The position numbers were made by a program, and so were the translations under genes. A stretch of 64,000 nt of DNA, taken from positions 1 through 64,000 of the forward strand of contig NZ_JAFBED010000006.1 of NCBI RefSeq assembly GCF_016908565.1, read 5' to 3'. Source of the stretch: Sutcliffiella tianshenii (GTDB lineage: Bacteria; Bacillota; Bacilli; Bacillales; Bacillaceae_I). Each line of letters begins with the position of its first letter. Position 1 is the first letter of the stretch. The notes under the pieces were generated by a model. That model did no database searches. It had not been told where the DNA came from and saw nothing but the letters and a program-made list of their open reading frames with translations. Of this stretch, positions 18,801-27,419 are shown one piece after another.

Positions 18801-18916
18801 CGTGAGAAAATAGTGCTGTTTCGTGAGGATAGAAAGAGGTTGCGTGAGAATTAGTATGCGTTACGTGAGAATAAAACGGAGTAACGTGAGAATAACCTCT
18901 CTTTACGTGAGAATAG
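18801..18916. repeat. Exact 21-bp phased CGTGAGAATA repeats
   Basis: Six copies of CGTGAGAATA or a one- or two-base variant start at 18801, 18822, 18843, 18864, 18885 and 18906, each exactly 21 bp apart, with variable 11-bp spacers. The array lies between the recN terminator and the spoIVB promoter. The remainder of the gap (18917-19034) has no gene. Confidence 0.9.
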
Positions 18917-19035
18917 AGTGAAAACCGATCAAAATTTCCTCCGAAAACTCCACAAACTCACCACAGCTTCATTTATACATCCCTCATACCTTGTATAACT
19001 ATCCATAATGGGTAGCTTTTTTATTTATATATTGG

Positions 19036-19065
19036 TTATAAATGTGGGCGTAGAAGGCAAAATTA
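19036..19065 (+). promoter_or_regulatory. Candidate sigma-F/sigma-G promoter of spoIVB
   Basis: GGCAAAATTA at 19056-19065 fits the sigma-F -10 consensus GGNNANAHTA fully. TTATA at 19036-19040, 15 nt upstream, fits the -35 GYATA at four of five positions. spoIVB is known to be expressed from sigma-F and sigma-G in B. subtilis. Confidence 0.6.
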
Positions 19066-19116
19066 TATAATGTAGCCATGAAAGGTGTGGGATAGGAGCG
19101 AGGAGAGTGAAAAAGT

Positions 19117-20409
19117 TTGAGAGAAGATTTAATTAGAAAAATTATCGGTGTATTTCTCCTTGTTTCAGTCATGGTATTGTGTGCAAGTCAACCATTTAAA
19201 GAGTTTATCCAAATTCCCAATAAAATAACGATGTTTGAAGGGCAAGGTATCAATTTTCAGTCATCATTACCTGTAAATGCGGTTGTGAAGGGGAATGAAC
19301 CTTCTGTTGGAATAGATACGGCAAATGGCGCAGTCGCTCTTAACGGTAAGAAAAGCGGGGAAAGCCAAGTTGTCCTAGAGCTTGCCGGTATCCCGATCAA
19401 GCAAGTGAATGTGGATGTCATCCCTGAATATAAAGTGTATCCTGGTGGTCAGTCCATCGGTGTGAAATTAAATACTTTAGGTGTATTGGTTGTCGGTCAT
19501 CACCAAGTGGATACGGTAGAGGGAAAGCAGTCGCCAGGTGAAATTGCTGGCATACAAGTCGGTGACATCATCACAAAGATCAATGGTGAAACAATTGAAC
19601 AGATGAGCGATGTCGCCCCATTTGTTCAAAATGCCGGAAAAACCGGTGCTCCGCTCGATGTAGTCATATCCAGAGATAAGAAAACCATCGAAACGAAATT
19701 AGTTCCCTTAAAAGACAAGCAGGACAGTACATTCCGCATCGGATTGTATATACGTGATTCCGCAGCTGGAATCGGGACCATGACTTTTTATGATCCCATC
19801 ACTATGAAATACGGTGCACTTGGCCATGTAATATCAGATATGGATACCAAGAAGCCGATTGTTGTTCAGGATGGCCAGATTGTCCGTTCCACCGTGACAT
19901 CGATTGAAAAAGGAAGCAATGGGATGCCGGGTGAGAAGCTGGCACGCTTCTCGAGCGATCGTTCTTCCATCGGTGATATCACGAGAAACAGCCCGTTCGG
20001 CATTTTCGGGAAGCTCCATCAGGATATCCAAAACGGCATCATGGACAAAGCATTGCCGATCGCGCTCTCACATGAAGTAAAAGAAGGCCCTGCAAAAATA
20101 CTGACAGTGGTGAATGAGGACAAAGTGGAGGAGTTTGATGTGGAAGTGATCAGCTCGATTCCACAAAAGTTCCCGGCAACAAAAGGGATGGTCATAAAGA
20201 TAACGGACCCGGTACTATTAGAGAAAACAGGTGGAATTGTCCAAGGAATGAGTGGCAGTCCCATCATACAGAACGGCAAGGTCATCGGCGCAGTGACACA
20301 CGTGTTTGTCAACGATCCGACTTCAGGCTATGGCGTCCACATCGAATGGATGCTGAATGAAGCGGGAATTGACATCTATAAAAAGGAAAACCTCAAGAAA
20401 GTGGGCTGA
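19117..20409 (+). CDS. spoIVB: SpoIVB signalling serine peptidase
   Basis: SpoIVB is made in the forespore, crosses its inner membrane and cleaves SpoIVFA to trigger pro-sigma-K processing. The 430-residue product has an N-terminal membrane anchor (about residues 7-24), a PDZ domain (about 110-200; [14 protein letters not shown]) and an S55 peptidase domain. By comparison with B. subtilis (H236, D363, S378), the likely catalytic residues are H237, D364 and S379 (in GMSGSP). The start is TTG 19117 after AGGAG. Confidence 0.96.
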   Translation: MREDLIRKIIGVFLLVSVMVLCASQPFKEFIQIPNKITMFEGQGINFQSSLPVNAVVKGNEPSVGIDTANGAVALNGKKSGESQVVLELAGIPIKQVNVDVIPEYKVYPGGQSIGVKLNTLGVLVVGHHQVDTVEGKQSPGEIAGIQVGDIITKINGETIEQMSDVAPFVQNAGKTGAPLDVVISRDKKTIETKLVPLKDKQDSTFRIGLYIRDSAAGIGTMTFYDPITMKYGALGHVISDMDTKKPIVVQDGQIVRSTVTSIEKGSNGMPGEKLARFSSDRSSIGDITRNSPFGIFGKLHQDIQNGIMDKALPIALSHEVKEGPAKILTVVNEDKVEEFDVEVISSIPQKFPATKGMVIKITDPVLLEKTGGIVQGMSGSPIIQNGKVIGAVTHVFVNDPTSGYGVHIEWMLNEAGIDIYKKENLKKVG

Positions 20410-20430
20410 TCCAGCTCGCTTTTTTTCTTT
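20401..20430 (+). terminator. Terminator after spoIVB
   Basis: GTGGGCTG pairs with CAGCTCGC (two G-U pairs) around ATC, followed by T7; it overlaps the stop codon. Confidence 0.8.
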
Positions 20431-20473
20431 TATTTGGTATTAAATTACGTTATCATAGAAAATATAAAGATTT

Positions 20474-20612
20474 TTCGACAAACAGAGGGGCAGAATTGCA
20501 ACTTTATGCGTATTTAGTCGAAAAAAGAAGGAATCTGAAGAAAAACCCTCTTTTTCTAATAATTTTAAGGATTTTTTAAAATATTAGAGGAAAAGTGGTT
20601 GCATTGTCGAAT
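20474..20612 (+). promoter_or_regulatory. spo0A control region: sigma-H promoter and 0A boxes
   Basis: AGAGGAAAA at 20586-20594 and GTCGAAT at 20606-20612 match the sigma-H consensus (RNAGGAWWW and RNNGAAT) with an 11-nt spacer. A perfect 0A box, TGTCGAA, at 20605-20611 overlaps the -10. A perfect reverse 0A box, TTCGACA, is at 20474-20480 and a 6-of-7 match, AGTCGAA, at 20516-20522. This fits sigma-H-driven, autoregulated spo0A. I see no convincing vegetative promoter in the 283-nt gap. Confidence 0.75.
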
Positions 20613-20692
20613 TTAACATTTAGAATAAAAATATAGAGAAAATTAAAAACCAAAGAAAAGAATGTATAGGGACTGAGGAGGAAATTAGCTGT

Positions 20693-21484
20693 ATGAAAAT
20701 CAAAGTGTGTGTCGTAGATGATAATCGTGAATTGGTTGGCCTGTTAGAGGAGTATATTTCAGCTCAGGAAGACATGGAAGTTGTAGGGGTTGCGCATAAC
20801 GGTCAGGAATGCCTTCAATTAATCCAGGACAAGTCACCGGACGTTTTAATTTTAGATATTATTATGCCTCATCTTGACGGTTTGGGCGTTTTGGAAAAAA
20901 TGCGCTCGCTGAATCTTGAGAAGCAGCCGAATGTGATCATGCTTACAGCTTTTGGCCAGGAAGATGTAACAAAGAAAGCTGTTGATCTTGGTGCATCCTA
21001 TTTCATCCTTAAACCGTTCGATATGGAAAATCTGGTAAGCAACATCCGTCAGGTGAGCGGTAAATCTTCACCGATCCTGAAGCGTTCAGGTTCATCGTCC
21101 TTCCGTCCTTCAAGCCCAGAACCAAAAGGTAGAAACCTTGATGCGAACATCACGAGCATCATTCACGAAATCGGCGTACCGGCACACATCAAAGGTTACC
21201 TATATTTAAGGGAAGCGATCAGCATGGTCTATAACGATATTGAGCTGTTGGGTTCCATCACAAAAGTTCTATATCCGGATATTGCAAAGAAATACAACAC
21301 AACTGCGAGCCGTGTAGAGCGGGCGATCCGCCATGCCATCGAGGTTGCATGGTCCCGCGGAAATATCGACAGCATTTCTTCCTTGTTCGGTTACACCGTA
21401 TCCATGACAAAAGCAAAGCCTACCAATAGTGAGTTCATCGCTATGGTGGCTGACAAGCTGCGCCTGGAGCACAGAGCTTCCTGA
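20693..21484 (+). CDS. spo0A: Sporulation master response regulator Spo0A
   Basis: Spo0A receives phosphate from the phosphorelay and binds 0A boxes to start sporulation. The 263-residue product has a receiver domain with acidic pocket VVDDN, phospho-acceptor D55 ([11 protein letters not shown]) and the conserved KPFD lysine, a Ser/Pro-rich hinge, and the Spo0A-specific DNA-binding domain including [20 protein letters not shown]. The ATG at 20693 follows GAGGAGG. Confidence 0.98.
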   Translation: MKIKVCVVDDNRELVGLLEEYISAQEDMEVVGVAHNGQECLQLIQDKSPDVLILDIIMPHLDGLGVLEKMRSLNLEKQPNVIMLTAFGQEDVTKKAVDLGASYFILKPFDMENLVSNIRQVSGKSSPILKRSGSSSFRPSSPEPKGRNLDANITSIIHEIGVPAHIKGYLYLREAISMVYNDIELLGSITKVLYPDIAKKYNTTASRVERAIRHAIEVAWSRGNIDSISSLFGYTVSMTKAKPTNSEFIAMVADKLRLEHRAS

Positions 21485-21511
21485 AAGGGTAAGGAATAAG
21501 AATAACGTCTA

Positions 21512-21548
21512 AAAATGACCAGTAATCCCGATTATTGGTCATTTTTTA
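21512..21548 (+). terminator. Terminator after spo0A
   Basis: AAAATGACCA and TGGTCATTTT, with inner GTAATC/GATTAT, form a strong stem followed by a T-run. Confidence 0.93.
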
Positions 21549-21554
21549 TTTTCA

Positions 21555-21588
21555 TCAAAAATAAAGAGGCGCACACAATGTCCGCCCC
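21555..21588 (-). terminator. Minus-strand terminator of the yycC-like gene
   Basis: On the minus strand GGGGCG pairs with CGCCTC around an 11-nt loop, followed by TTTATTTTT. Confidence 0.7.
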
Positions 21589-21637
21589 AAGTAAATAATT
21601 TACGTTATATTATATGATAAGCTATACTTAATCCAAA

Positions 21638-21787
21638 TCAACTATTCTTCTTTGCTTCCTCGCGTTCGATTTCCACTAACTTTTGCACTAATATGTGCTG
21701 TGGAAGGTGCATGATCTGTTCGATCGGTACATCTAATGCTTTGGCGAGTTTTTGGGCGGTTTCTGCGGAGATTTGCAATGGACGCAT
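21638..21787 (-). CDS. YycC-like small protein
   Basis: This 49-residue soluble protein begins MRPLQISAETAQKLAKAL and has the LMHLPQHIL-like segment (here IMHLPQHILVQKL), which I associate with the YycC family of Bacillus. The role is unknown. The start at 21787 is preceded on the minus strand by AAAGAGGTGA; an upstream in-frame ATG at 21820 lies before that site. It faces spo0A tail-to-tail and is divergent from the phosphodiesterase gene. Confidence 0.75.
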   Translation of the reverse strand: MRPLQISAETAQKLAKALDVPIEQIMHLPQHILVQKLVEIEREEAKKNS

Positions 21788-21888
21788 CTCATTCACCTCT
21801 TTTTTTAATATGTAATACATTTATTTTACTAAAAAAAGAGCTTTTTTGTAACTCTTATTCTTAGGGGAATATCGAAAGGTGTGAAAAC

Positions 21889-22608
21889 ATGACGAAAATA
21901 TTCGGTCATCGCGGCTCTGCCGGCACTCATCCTGAAAATACGATGATCAGCTTCGAGCAGGCATATATAGATGGGGCAGACGGCATTGAATTGGATGTCC
22001 AACTGAGCAAGGATGGGATACCTGTTGTCATTCACGATGAAAAAGTCGACAGGACAACAAATGGCAAAGGCTTTGTAAAAGATATGAAGCTGAAGGAATT
22101 GCAGAAGCTGAATGCGGTCTATAAATTTGCTGATCAATATAAAGCAGCTGCAATACCGACTCTTGATCAGGTGCTCAACTGGGCAAAGGGTAAAGGCATT
22201 CTTATCAATATTGAACTAAAGAATGGGATCATCGCTTATGAGGGGCTGGAGGAGAAAGTCGTAGAACTGATAGACAAATATGATCTTCATTCCAACATCA
22301 TCTTTTCAAGCTTTAATCATTATAGCATTGCCAAACTCCATAAGCTCGTTCCTGATATAGACAAGGCGGTCCTGTATATGGAAGGGATTTATAAGCCTTG
22401 GGAATATACGAAATGGGTCGGCGGTAACGGAATCCATCCTAGTATCAAAGCTTGTCCGGCGGTTTTGATCGAGCAATCACAGAAAGCGGGGGTGCCTGTA
22501 AGGCCCTTTACAGTAAATGATAAAAAAGTGATGAAAAAATTGTTTGAGATAAACTGTGCAGGTTTTTTCACGGACTATCCGAAAATTGCCGTGCAGCTTA
22601 GGAAATAG
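21889..22608 (+). CDS. yqiK: Glycerophosphodiester phosphodiesterase (YqiK-like)
   Basis: Enzymes of the GDPD family hydrolyse glycerophosphodiesters to glycerol 3-phosphate and an alcohol. The 239-residue product opens with the signature HRGSAGTHPENT, followed by the metal-site motif GADGIELDVQLSKDGIPVVIHD, and ends with the FTDYP motif. There is no signal peptide, so it is cytoplasmic. The ATG at 21889 follows GAAAGGTG. The location between spo0A and bkdR matches B. subtilis yqiK. Confidence 0.9.
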   Translation: MTKIFGHRGSAGTHPENTMISFEQAYIDGADGIELDVQLSKDGIPVVIHDEKVDRTTNGKGFVKDMKLKELQKLNAVYKFADQYKAAAIPTLDQVLNWAKGKGILINIELKNGIIAYEGLEEKVVELIDKYDLHSNIIFSSFNHYSIAKLHKLVPDIDKAVLYMEGIYKPWEYTKWVGGNGIHPSIKACPAVLIEQSQKAGVPVRPFTVNDKKVMKKLFEINCAGFFTDYPKIAVQLRK

Positions 22609-22610
22609 AC

Positions 22611-22650
22611 AAAAATCCGGTTCTCCGCATCAGGAGTACCGGATTTTTTT
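22611..22650. terminator. Bidirectional terminator between yqiK and yqzF
   Basis: AAAATCCGGT and ACCGGATTTT, with inner TCC/GGA, form a strong stem with A and T runs on both sides, serving the convergent genes. Confidence 0.93.
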
Positions 22651-22882
22651 ATTTTTGAAAACGTTTCTGCACTTTACTGCGCTTGCGATCTCTATAAAAG
22701 ATGAATCCTGCTACAAACCACAGTCCGACCAGGAAGAAAAGAAGTCCTATCAAGAACTGCAACCAAAGATAAGGAATCAGAGGATGGCCGATGTTAAACA
22801 CCATGTCCCTCATCAGCTTGATTCCGTATACAGCAAGACATCCCGGTATTAGAACTATGACTAATGCGATTATTCGTTGCAT
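22649..22882 (-). CDS. yqzF: YqzF-like membrane protein (DUF2627)
   Basis: The 77-residue product begins MQRIIALVIVLIPG and has two membrane segments (about residues 3-20 and 38-62), a central YGIKLMRD motif, and a basic RDRKRSKVQ tail. Length and sequence agree with B. subtilis YqzF as I recall it. The start at 22882 is chosen because a GTGAGG site precedes it on the minus strand. Function unknown. It is divergent from bkdR. Confidence 0.85.
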   Translation of the reverse strand: MQRIIALVIVLIPGCLAVYGIKLMRDMVFNIGHPLIPYLWLQFLIGLLFFLVGLWFVAGFIFYRDRKRSKVQKRFQK

Positions 22883-22916
22883 AAATATGTGCCTCACTTT
22901 CCGAGCGTTCGAACAT

Positions 22917-22963
22917 ATTATATCAGATTTTGTCTTGCTTAGACGAAAAAAACCGTTTATGAT
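22917..22963. promoter_or_regulatory. Divergent promoters of yqzF and bkdR
   Basis: For bkdR, TTGCTT at 22935-22940 and TATGAT at 22958-22963 are 17 nt apart, leaving a leader of about 120 nt. For yqzF, the minus strand reads an extended -10, TGATATAAT, with TATAAT at 22917-22922; its -35 is weak. The two promoters interlock. Confidence 0.6.
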
Positions 22964-23091
22964 AGAAGTATGCAAGATATTTCATACGTTTATAAGAAGA
23001 CTATGAATTTTCTTTCAATTTACAACTGGATGACACAATAATGGTAGAAGATGATTCACTAGTCGTTCTTAACTAAATAAAGGGGTTTGTT

Positions 23092-25140
23092 ATGCAGACT
23101 GTACTGATAGTTGGCGCTGGTAAAGGTGGCTCTGCGATTTTAAAAATGTTAACGCATTCAGGGATGTTTAACCTTGTTGCAGTGGTTGATATTGATAAAA
23201 ATGCTGCGGGCTTGGCGATGGCATCCAGGATGGGGATACCAGTTGGTGAAAAGTGGGAAGAGTTTCTTGCTGAAAAGATTGATATCATCATTGAAGCCAC
23301 CGGATCCGAAGAGGTTTTTCAAGAAATAAGAGATAAAAAAGATAAAAGCACGGTTCTAGTACCAGGAACGGTTGCACACATTACGGCAAAGCTTGTGGAA
23401 GAACGGGAAGACCTCATTGCGAAGATGAAGTACGAATCGCATAAGCGGGATCTTATCTTCAACCTCCTCCATGACGGCCTATTGGTAGTCGACCAGTCCG
23501 GCAAGGTGATCCTGTTCAATAAAAGTGCGCAGCGGATTGCAGGAATAAAAAAAGAGCACATTGAAAACAAGCATGTTCTCGAGTATATTCCGTCAAGCAG
23601 ACTGATTGATGTGATACATACAAAACGAGTCGAAAAAAACAAAGAAATGATTCTGGAGAACGGCAAGAAAATCATTACTACAAGATCCCCATTGATTGAT
23701 GAGGATGGAAAAGTGATAGGGGCTTTTGCGGTATTCAAGGATATTACGGAAGTCGTGAACCTGGCTGAGGAAGTCACCAATCTCAAGGGCATCCAGACAA
23801 TGCTCGAGGCGATCATCCAATCCTCCGATGAAGCGATATCGGTTGTGGATGAATTTGGCCGCGGACTGATGATCAACCCTGCATATACAAGGCTTACAGG
23901 CCTGAAGGAAGAACAGGTAATCGGTAAGCCTGCCACTGCTGATATTTCCGAGGGTGACAGCATGCATATGAAGGTGCTGGAAACAAGGAGAGCGGTGCGG
24001 GGGGTTAACCTGAAGGTTGGGCCTGGTAAAAAAGAGGTCATTGTAAATGTCGCGCCGATCATTGTGGACGGTAAGCTGAAGGGAAGTGTCGGGGTCATCC
24101 ATGACGTTTCCGAAATCCAGACGCTTACTACAGAGCTGGACAGGGCAAGACAGATCATCCGGACATTGGAAGCGAAATACTCCTTTGAGGATATCATCGG
24201 TTCCTCCGAGGAAATGAGCCTTGCAATCGAACAGGCGAAGCTCGGTGCGAAAACCCCTGCAACGGTTTTATTGCGCGGGGAATCCGGCACGGGGAAAGAA
24301 TTATTTGCCCATGCTATCCATAATGGAAGTAGCAGAAAATATAACAAGTTCATCCGTGTCAATTGTGCGGCGCTCTCTGAATCCCTGTTGGAAAGTGAAC
24401 TGTTCGGCTATGAAGAGGGTGCTTTTTCCGGGGCTAAACGCGGCGGAAAGAAAGGGCTTTTTGAAGAAGCGAACAACGGTAGTATTTTCCTTGACGAAAT
24501 AGGGGAATTGTCTGCCAATACACAAGCAAAACTATTAAGGGTATTGCAAGAAAATGAAATTATCAGGGTTGGTGGAACAAAAGCGATATCCATCAACGTT
24601 CGGGTCATTGCAGCAACGAATGTGAATCTCGAAAAGGGCATCGCGAACGGGACCTTCCGGGAAGACCTGTACTATCGATTGAACAGGATGCCGATCCATA
24701 TCCCGCCTTTAAGGAAAAGGAAAGAGGATATCGAAGCGATAAGCGAGCATCTGATCAGGAAGATCAATCAGGACTATGGTAGGAATGTAGAGGGATTGAC
24801 GCCTCAGGCGATCCATTACCTGGGTTCCTATGACTGGCCGGGAAATGTCAGGGAGCTTGAGAATGTCCTTGGACGGGCCATCATCTTCATGCAGTATAGT
24901 GAAGTGTTCATCGATACGAGCCATATTCCAGCCCTTGCCAAAGGTGAAAGTGTCAGTCAGGAATCTACTGAAGCCATTCCGGAAAATCAGACGCTGATGG
25001 AAATGCTCGAAGGGTACGAAGCAAAAATCATCCAAAAGACCCTGAAGAAGAACAAAGGCAATAAAACGAAGACGGCAAAAGAGCTCGGAGTATCCATCCG
25101 CAATCTTTATTATAAAATGGAAAAGTTTCAACTTGTATAA
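23092..25140 (+). CDS. bkdR: Sigma-54 activator BkdR
   Basis: BkdR activates the bkd operon together with sigma-54 (SigL) in response to branched-chain amino acids. The 682-residue product has an N-terminal nucleotide-binding-like domain ([16 protein letters not shown]), two PAS-like domains (about residues 115-225 and 230-345), an AAA+ domain with Walker A GESGTGKE near residue 396, and a C-terminal Fis-type helix-turn-helix ([18 protein letters not shown]). The sigma-54 contact loop reads GAFSGA near residue 443 instead of the usual GAFTGA. It sits directly upstream of its target promoter. Confidence 0.95.
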   Translation: MQTVLIVGAGKGGSAILKMLTHSGMFNLVAVVDIDKNAAGLAMASRMGIPVGEKWEEFLAEKIDIIIEATGSEEVFQEIRDKKDKSTVLVPGTVAHITAKLVEEREDLIAKMKYESHKRDLIFNLLHDGLLVVDQSGKVILFNKSAQRIAGIKKEHIENKHVLEYIPSSRLIDVIHTKRVEKNKEMILENGKKIITTRSPLIDEDGKVIGAFAVFKDITEVVNLAEEVTNLKGIQTMLEAIIQSSDEAISVVDEFGRGLMINPAYTRLTGLKEEQVIGKPATADISEGDSMHMKVLETRRAVRGVNLKVGPGKKEVIVNVAPIIVDGKLKGSVGVIHDVSEIQTLTTELDRARQIIRTLEAKYSFEDIIGSSEEMSLAIEQAKLGAKTPATVLLRGESGTGKELFAHAIHNGSSRKYNKFIRVNCAALSESLLESELFGYEEGAFSGAKRGGKKGLFEEANNGSIFLDEIGELSANTQAKLLRVLQENEIIRVGGTKAISINVRVIAATNVNLEKGIANGTFREDLYYRLNRMPIHIPPLRKRKEDIEAISEHLIRKINQDYGRNVEGLTPQAIHYLGSYDWPGNVRELENVLGRAIIFMQYSEVFIDTSHIPALAKGESVSQESTEAIPENQTLMEMLEGYEAKIIQKTLKKNKGNKTKTAKELGVSIRNLYYKMEKFQLV

Positions 25141-25142
25141 TA

Positions 25143-25171
25143 TTGCATGCAAAATATTGCACGATGCGCAA
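25143..25171. promoter_or_regulatory. Candidate BkdR upstream activating sites
   Basis: Two palindromes lie just after bkdR: TTGCATGCAA (25143-25152, perfect) and TTGCACGATGCGCAA (25157-25171, TTGC arms 7 nt apart). They are 50-80 bp upstream of the -24 element, the usual range for sigma-54 activator binding. Confidence 0.55.
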
Positions 25172-25197
25172 ATTTTGGCATATACGATTGAAGGTAA

Positions 25198-25211
25198 ATA
25201 AAGCGTTTACA
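25198..25211. promoter_or_regulatory. cre-like site in the bkd promoter
   Basis: ATAAAGCGTTTACA matches 12 of 14 positions of TGWAANCGNTNWCA and lies between the activator sites and the -24/-12 promoter, where CcpA could block activation. Confidence 0.45.
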
Positions 25212-25222
25212 TGATTTTTGTG

Positions 25223-25240
25223 TTGGCACGCTTCTTGCAT
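25223..25240 (+). promoter_or_regulatory. Sigma-54 promoter of the bkd operon
   Basis: TTGGCACGCTTCTTGCAT fits the -24/-12 consensus TGGCAC-N5-TTGCW, with GG and GC exactly 10 nt apart. It lies 36 nt before ptb. Confidence 0.93.
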
Positions 25241-25276
25241 ATTATATTTATGGTGTAGAAAGGAAGGGTTGAAGAG

Positions 25277-26176
25277 ATGAAACTAGATGAACTTATCAGC
25301 AGAGCAACCCATTTGCCATCCAAAGTAGTAGCAATTGCAGCTGCCGAGGATGCTGAGGTGATGGAAGCGGTCGCCCATGCACTTGAAAAGGATCTGGCTT
25401 CTTTTATCCTATTCGGTGATGAGGAAAAGATCACTGGCATGCTTGCCTCCCATCGAATCGAAAGCTCGCATGAAGGCGTAAGGATTGTTCCTGCGGCCAC
25501 TGCAAAGGAAGCGGCACAGCTAGCCGTGAAGGCGGTTTCCGGTAAAGAGGCAGATGTTTTGATGAAGGGCAATGTCCCGACAGCTACTATATTGAAAGAA
25601 GTTCTGAATAAAGAATATGGTCTTCGCACGGGCAGTGTGTTATCCCATGTGGCAGCATTTGAGGTGCCGGGCTATGACCGACTTATTTTTGTCACTGATG
25701 CGGCGATGAATATCGAACCGATATTAGAGCAGAAGGTGCAGATCGTACAAAACTCTGTATCTGTAGCCAGGGCATTGGGGCTTGAGATGCCGAAAGTTGC
25801 ACCACTCGCCGCAGTGGAGGTTGTTAATCCGGCGATGCAGGCGACAGTCGATGCTGCGCTGCTGACCCAGATGAACCACAGAGGCCAGATCAAGGACTGC
25901 ATCATTGACGGTCCTTTGGCATTGGATAATGCTGTGAGCGCACTTGCAGCAGAGCATAAAGGAATCAAAAGTGAAGTGGCAGGACAAGCAGACATCCTTT
26001 TTGTACCTACCATCGAAGTGGGAAATGTCCTTTATAAATCACTTATCTATTTTGCAAATGCAAAGGTCGGTGCCATCATATCAGGTGCCAAAGCTCCGAT
26101 TGTATTAACATCAAGAGCAGACTCGGCGGAAAGTAAATTGAATTCATTAGCATTAGCCGTCTGTTCTGTTAAATAA
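25277..26176 (+). CDS. ptb: Phosphate butyryltransferase
   Basis: Ptb converts branched acyl-CoA or butyryl-CoA and phosphate to the acyl phosphate that Buk uses to make ATP. The 299-residue product belongs to the phosphate acetyl/butyryltransferase family, with KGNVPTATILKEVLN and AKVGAIISGAKAPIVLTSRAD-like segments typical of it (the latter near the C-terminus). It is the first gene after the sigma-54 promoter, with an AAAGGAAGG site. Confidence 0.95.
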   Translation: MKLDELISRATHLPSKVVAIAAAEDAEVMEAVAHALEKDLASFILFGDEEKITGMLASHRIESSHEGVRIVPAATAKEAAQLAVKAVSGKEADVLMKGNVPTATILKEVLNKEYGLRTGSVLSHVAAFEVPGYDRLIFVTDAAMNIEPILEQKVQIVQNSVSVARALGLEMPKVAPLAAVEVVNPAMQATVDAALLTQMNHRGQIKDCIIDGPLALDNAVSALAAEHKGIKSEVAGQADILFVPTIEVGNVLYKSLIYFANAKVGAIISGAKAPIVLTSRADSAESKLNSLALAVCSVK

Positions 26177-26221
26177 TATATCTAACTAAAAATCAACACT
26201 ATCTTGGGGAGGAATTTTATC

Positions 26222-27325
26222 ATGGAAATTTTCAAATATATGGAGACTTACGATTACGAGCAACTAGTTATTTGTCAGGATAAAAAATCAGGATTGAAAG
26301 CAATCATCGCGATCCACGATACGACACTTGGACCAGCATTGGGTGGAACTCGCATGTGGACATATGCTTCCGAGGAAGCGGCAATCGAGGATGCACTTCG
26401 CCTTGCAAAAGGGATGACCTACAAGAACGCTGCTGCCGGTCTTAACCTTGGCGGAGGAAAAACCGTTATCATCGGAGATCCTCGTACAGACAAGAACGAA
26501 GAGATGTTCCGCGCTTTCGGTCGTTATATCCAAGGGTTGAATGGCCGTTACATCACTGCTGAGGATGTTGGGACAACTGTAGCGGATATGGACCTTATAT
26601 ATGAAGAGACTGATTATGTAACAGGTGTATCACCAGCATTCGGTTCTTCAGGCAACCCATCTCCTGTAACAGCTTACGGTGTATACCGCGGAATGAAAGC
26701 TGCTGCGAAGGAAGCTTTCGGTACGGATTCATTGGAAGGTAAAGTAGTTGCTGTCCAAGGTGTGGGTAACGTGGCATTCAACCTTTGCCGTCACCTGCAT
26801 GAAGAAGGAGCACAACTGATCGTGACAGACATCAATAAAGAAGCGGTCAACCGTGCAGTTGAAGAGTTCGGTGCAAGAGCTGTCGACATCAACGACATCT
26901 ACGGCGTGGAATGCGATATCTATGCTCCATGTGCATTAGGTGCGACAATCAACGACGAAACGATTCCACAATTAAAGGCTAAAGTTATTGCAGGTGCTGC
27001 AAACAACCAATTGCTTGATACAAAACACGGCGACATCATCCATGAAATGGGTATCGTCTACGCCCCTGACTATGTAATCAATGCCGGAGGGGTAATCAAC
27101 GTTGCAGATGAGCTTTACGGCTACAACCGTGAGCGTGCAATGAAAAAAGTGGAAGGCATCTACGATAACATCGAAAAAGTCATTGAAATTGCAAAACGTG
27201 ACGGAATCCCGACATACAAAGCTGCTGACCGTTTAGCAGAAGAGCGCATCGAGCGCATGAGAATGTCACGCAGCCAATTTTTACAAAACGGACATCATAT
27301 TTTAAGCCGTCGTAACGGACGCTAA
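26222..27325 (+). CDS. bcd: Leucine dehydrogenase
   Basis: Bcd oxidatively deaminates leucine, valine and isoleucine to their keto acids with NAD. The 367-residue product (family 364) has the catalytic region [20 protein letters not shown] and the NAD-binding loop GVGNVAFNL. The ATG at 26222 is chosen for the GGGGAGGAA site; an in-frame upstream start at 26204 would overlap it. It supplies the substrates for the keto acid dehydrogenase encoded downstream. Confidence 0.96.
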   Translation: MEIFKYMETYDYEQLVICQDKKSGLKAIIAIHDTTLGPALGGTRMWTYASEEAAIEDALRLAKGMTYKNAAAGLNLGGGKTVIIGDPRTDKNEEMFRAFGRYIQGLNGRYITAEDVGTTVADMDLIYEETDYVTGVSPAFGSSGNPSPVTAYGVYRGMKAAAKEAFGTDSLEGKVVAVQGVGNVAFNLCRHLHEEGAQLIVTDINKEAVNRAVEEFGARAVDINDIYGVECDIYAPCALGATINDETIPQLKAKVIAGAANNQLLDTKHGDIIHEMGIVYAPDYVINAGGVINVADELYGYNRERAMKKVEGIYDNIEKVIEIAKRDGIPTYKAADRLAEERIERMRMSRSQFLQNGHHILSRRNGR

Positions 27326-27346
27326 TAGTAAATAAGAAATAAGGGA

Positions 27347-27391
27347 CGGGGGCTGTGCCAGGCTTCGTGGAAACACGCTTGGGACACCCCT
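27347..27391 (+). other. Intercistronic hairpin bcd-buk
   Basis: GGGG-TGTG-CCAGGC pairs with GCTTGG-GACA-CCCC, with a further CGTG/CACG stem and a GAAA loop inside. No T-run follows, so it looks like an RNA-stability or processing element and not a terminator. Confidence 0.6.
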
Positions 27392-27419
27392 GTTACCTGT
27401 AATAATGGAGGTTTCCACA

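Noticed and set aside
23319-24362. 347-codon minus-strand open frame
   Set aside because: It is antisense to bkdR, Ser-rich, with no recognisable domain or binding site.
27347-27391. Terminator between bcd and buk
   Set aside because: The stem is strong but no T-run follows, and buk continues the pathway in the same operon.
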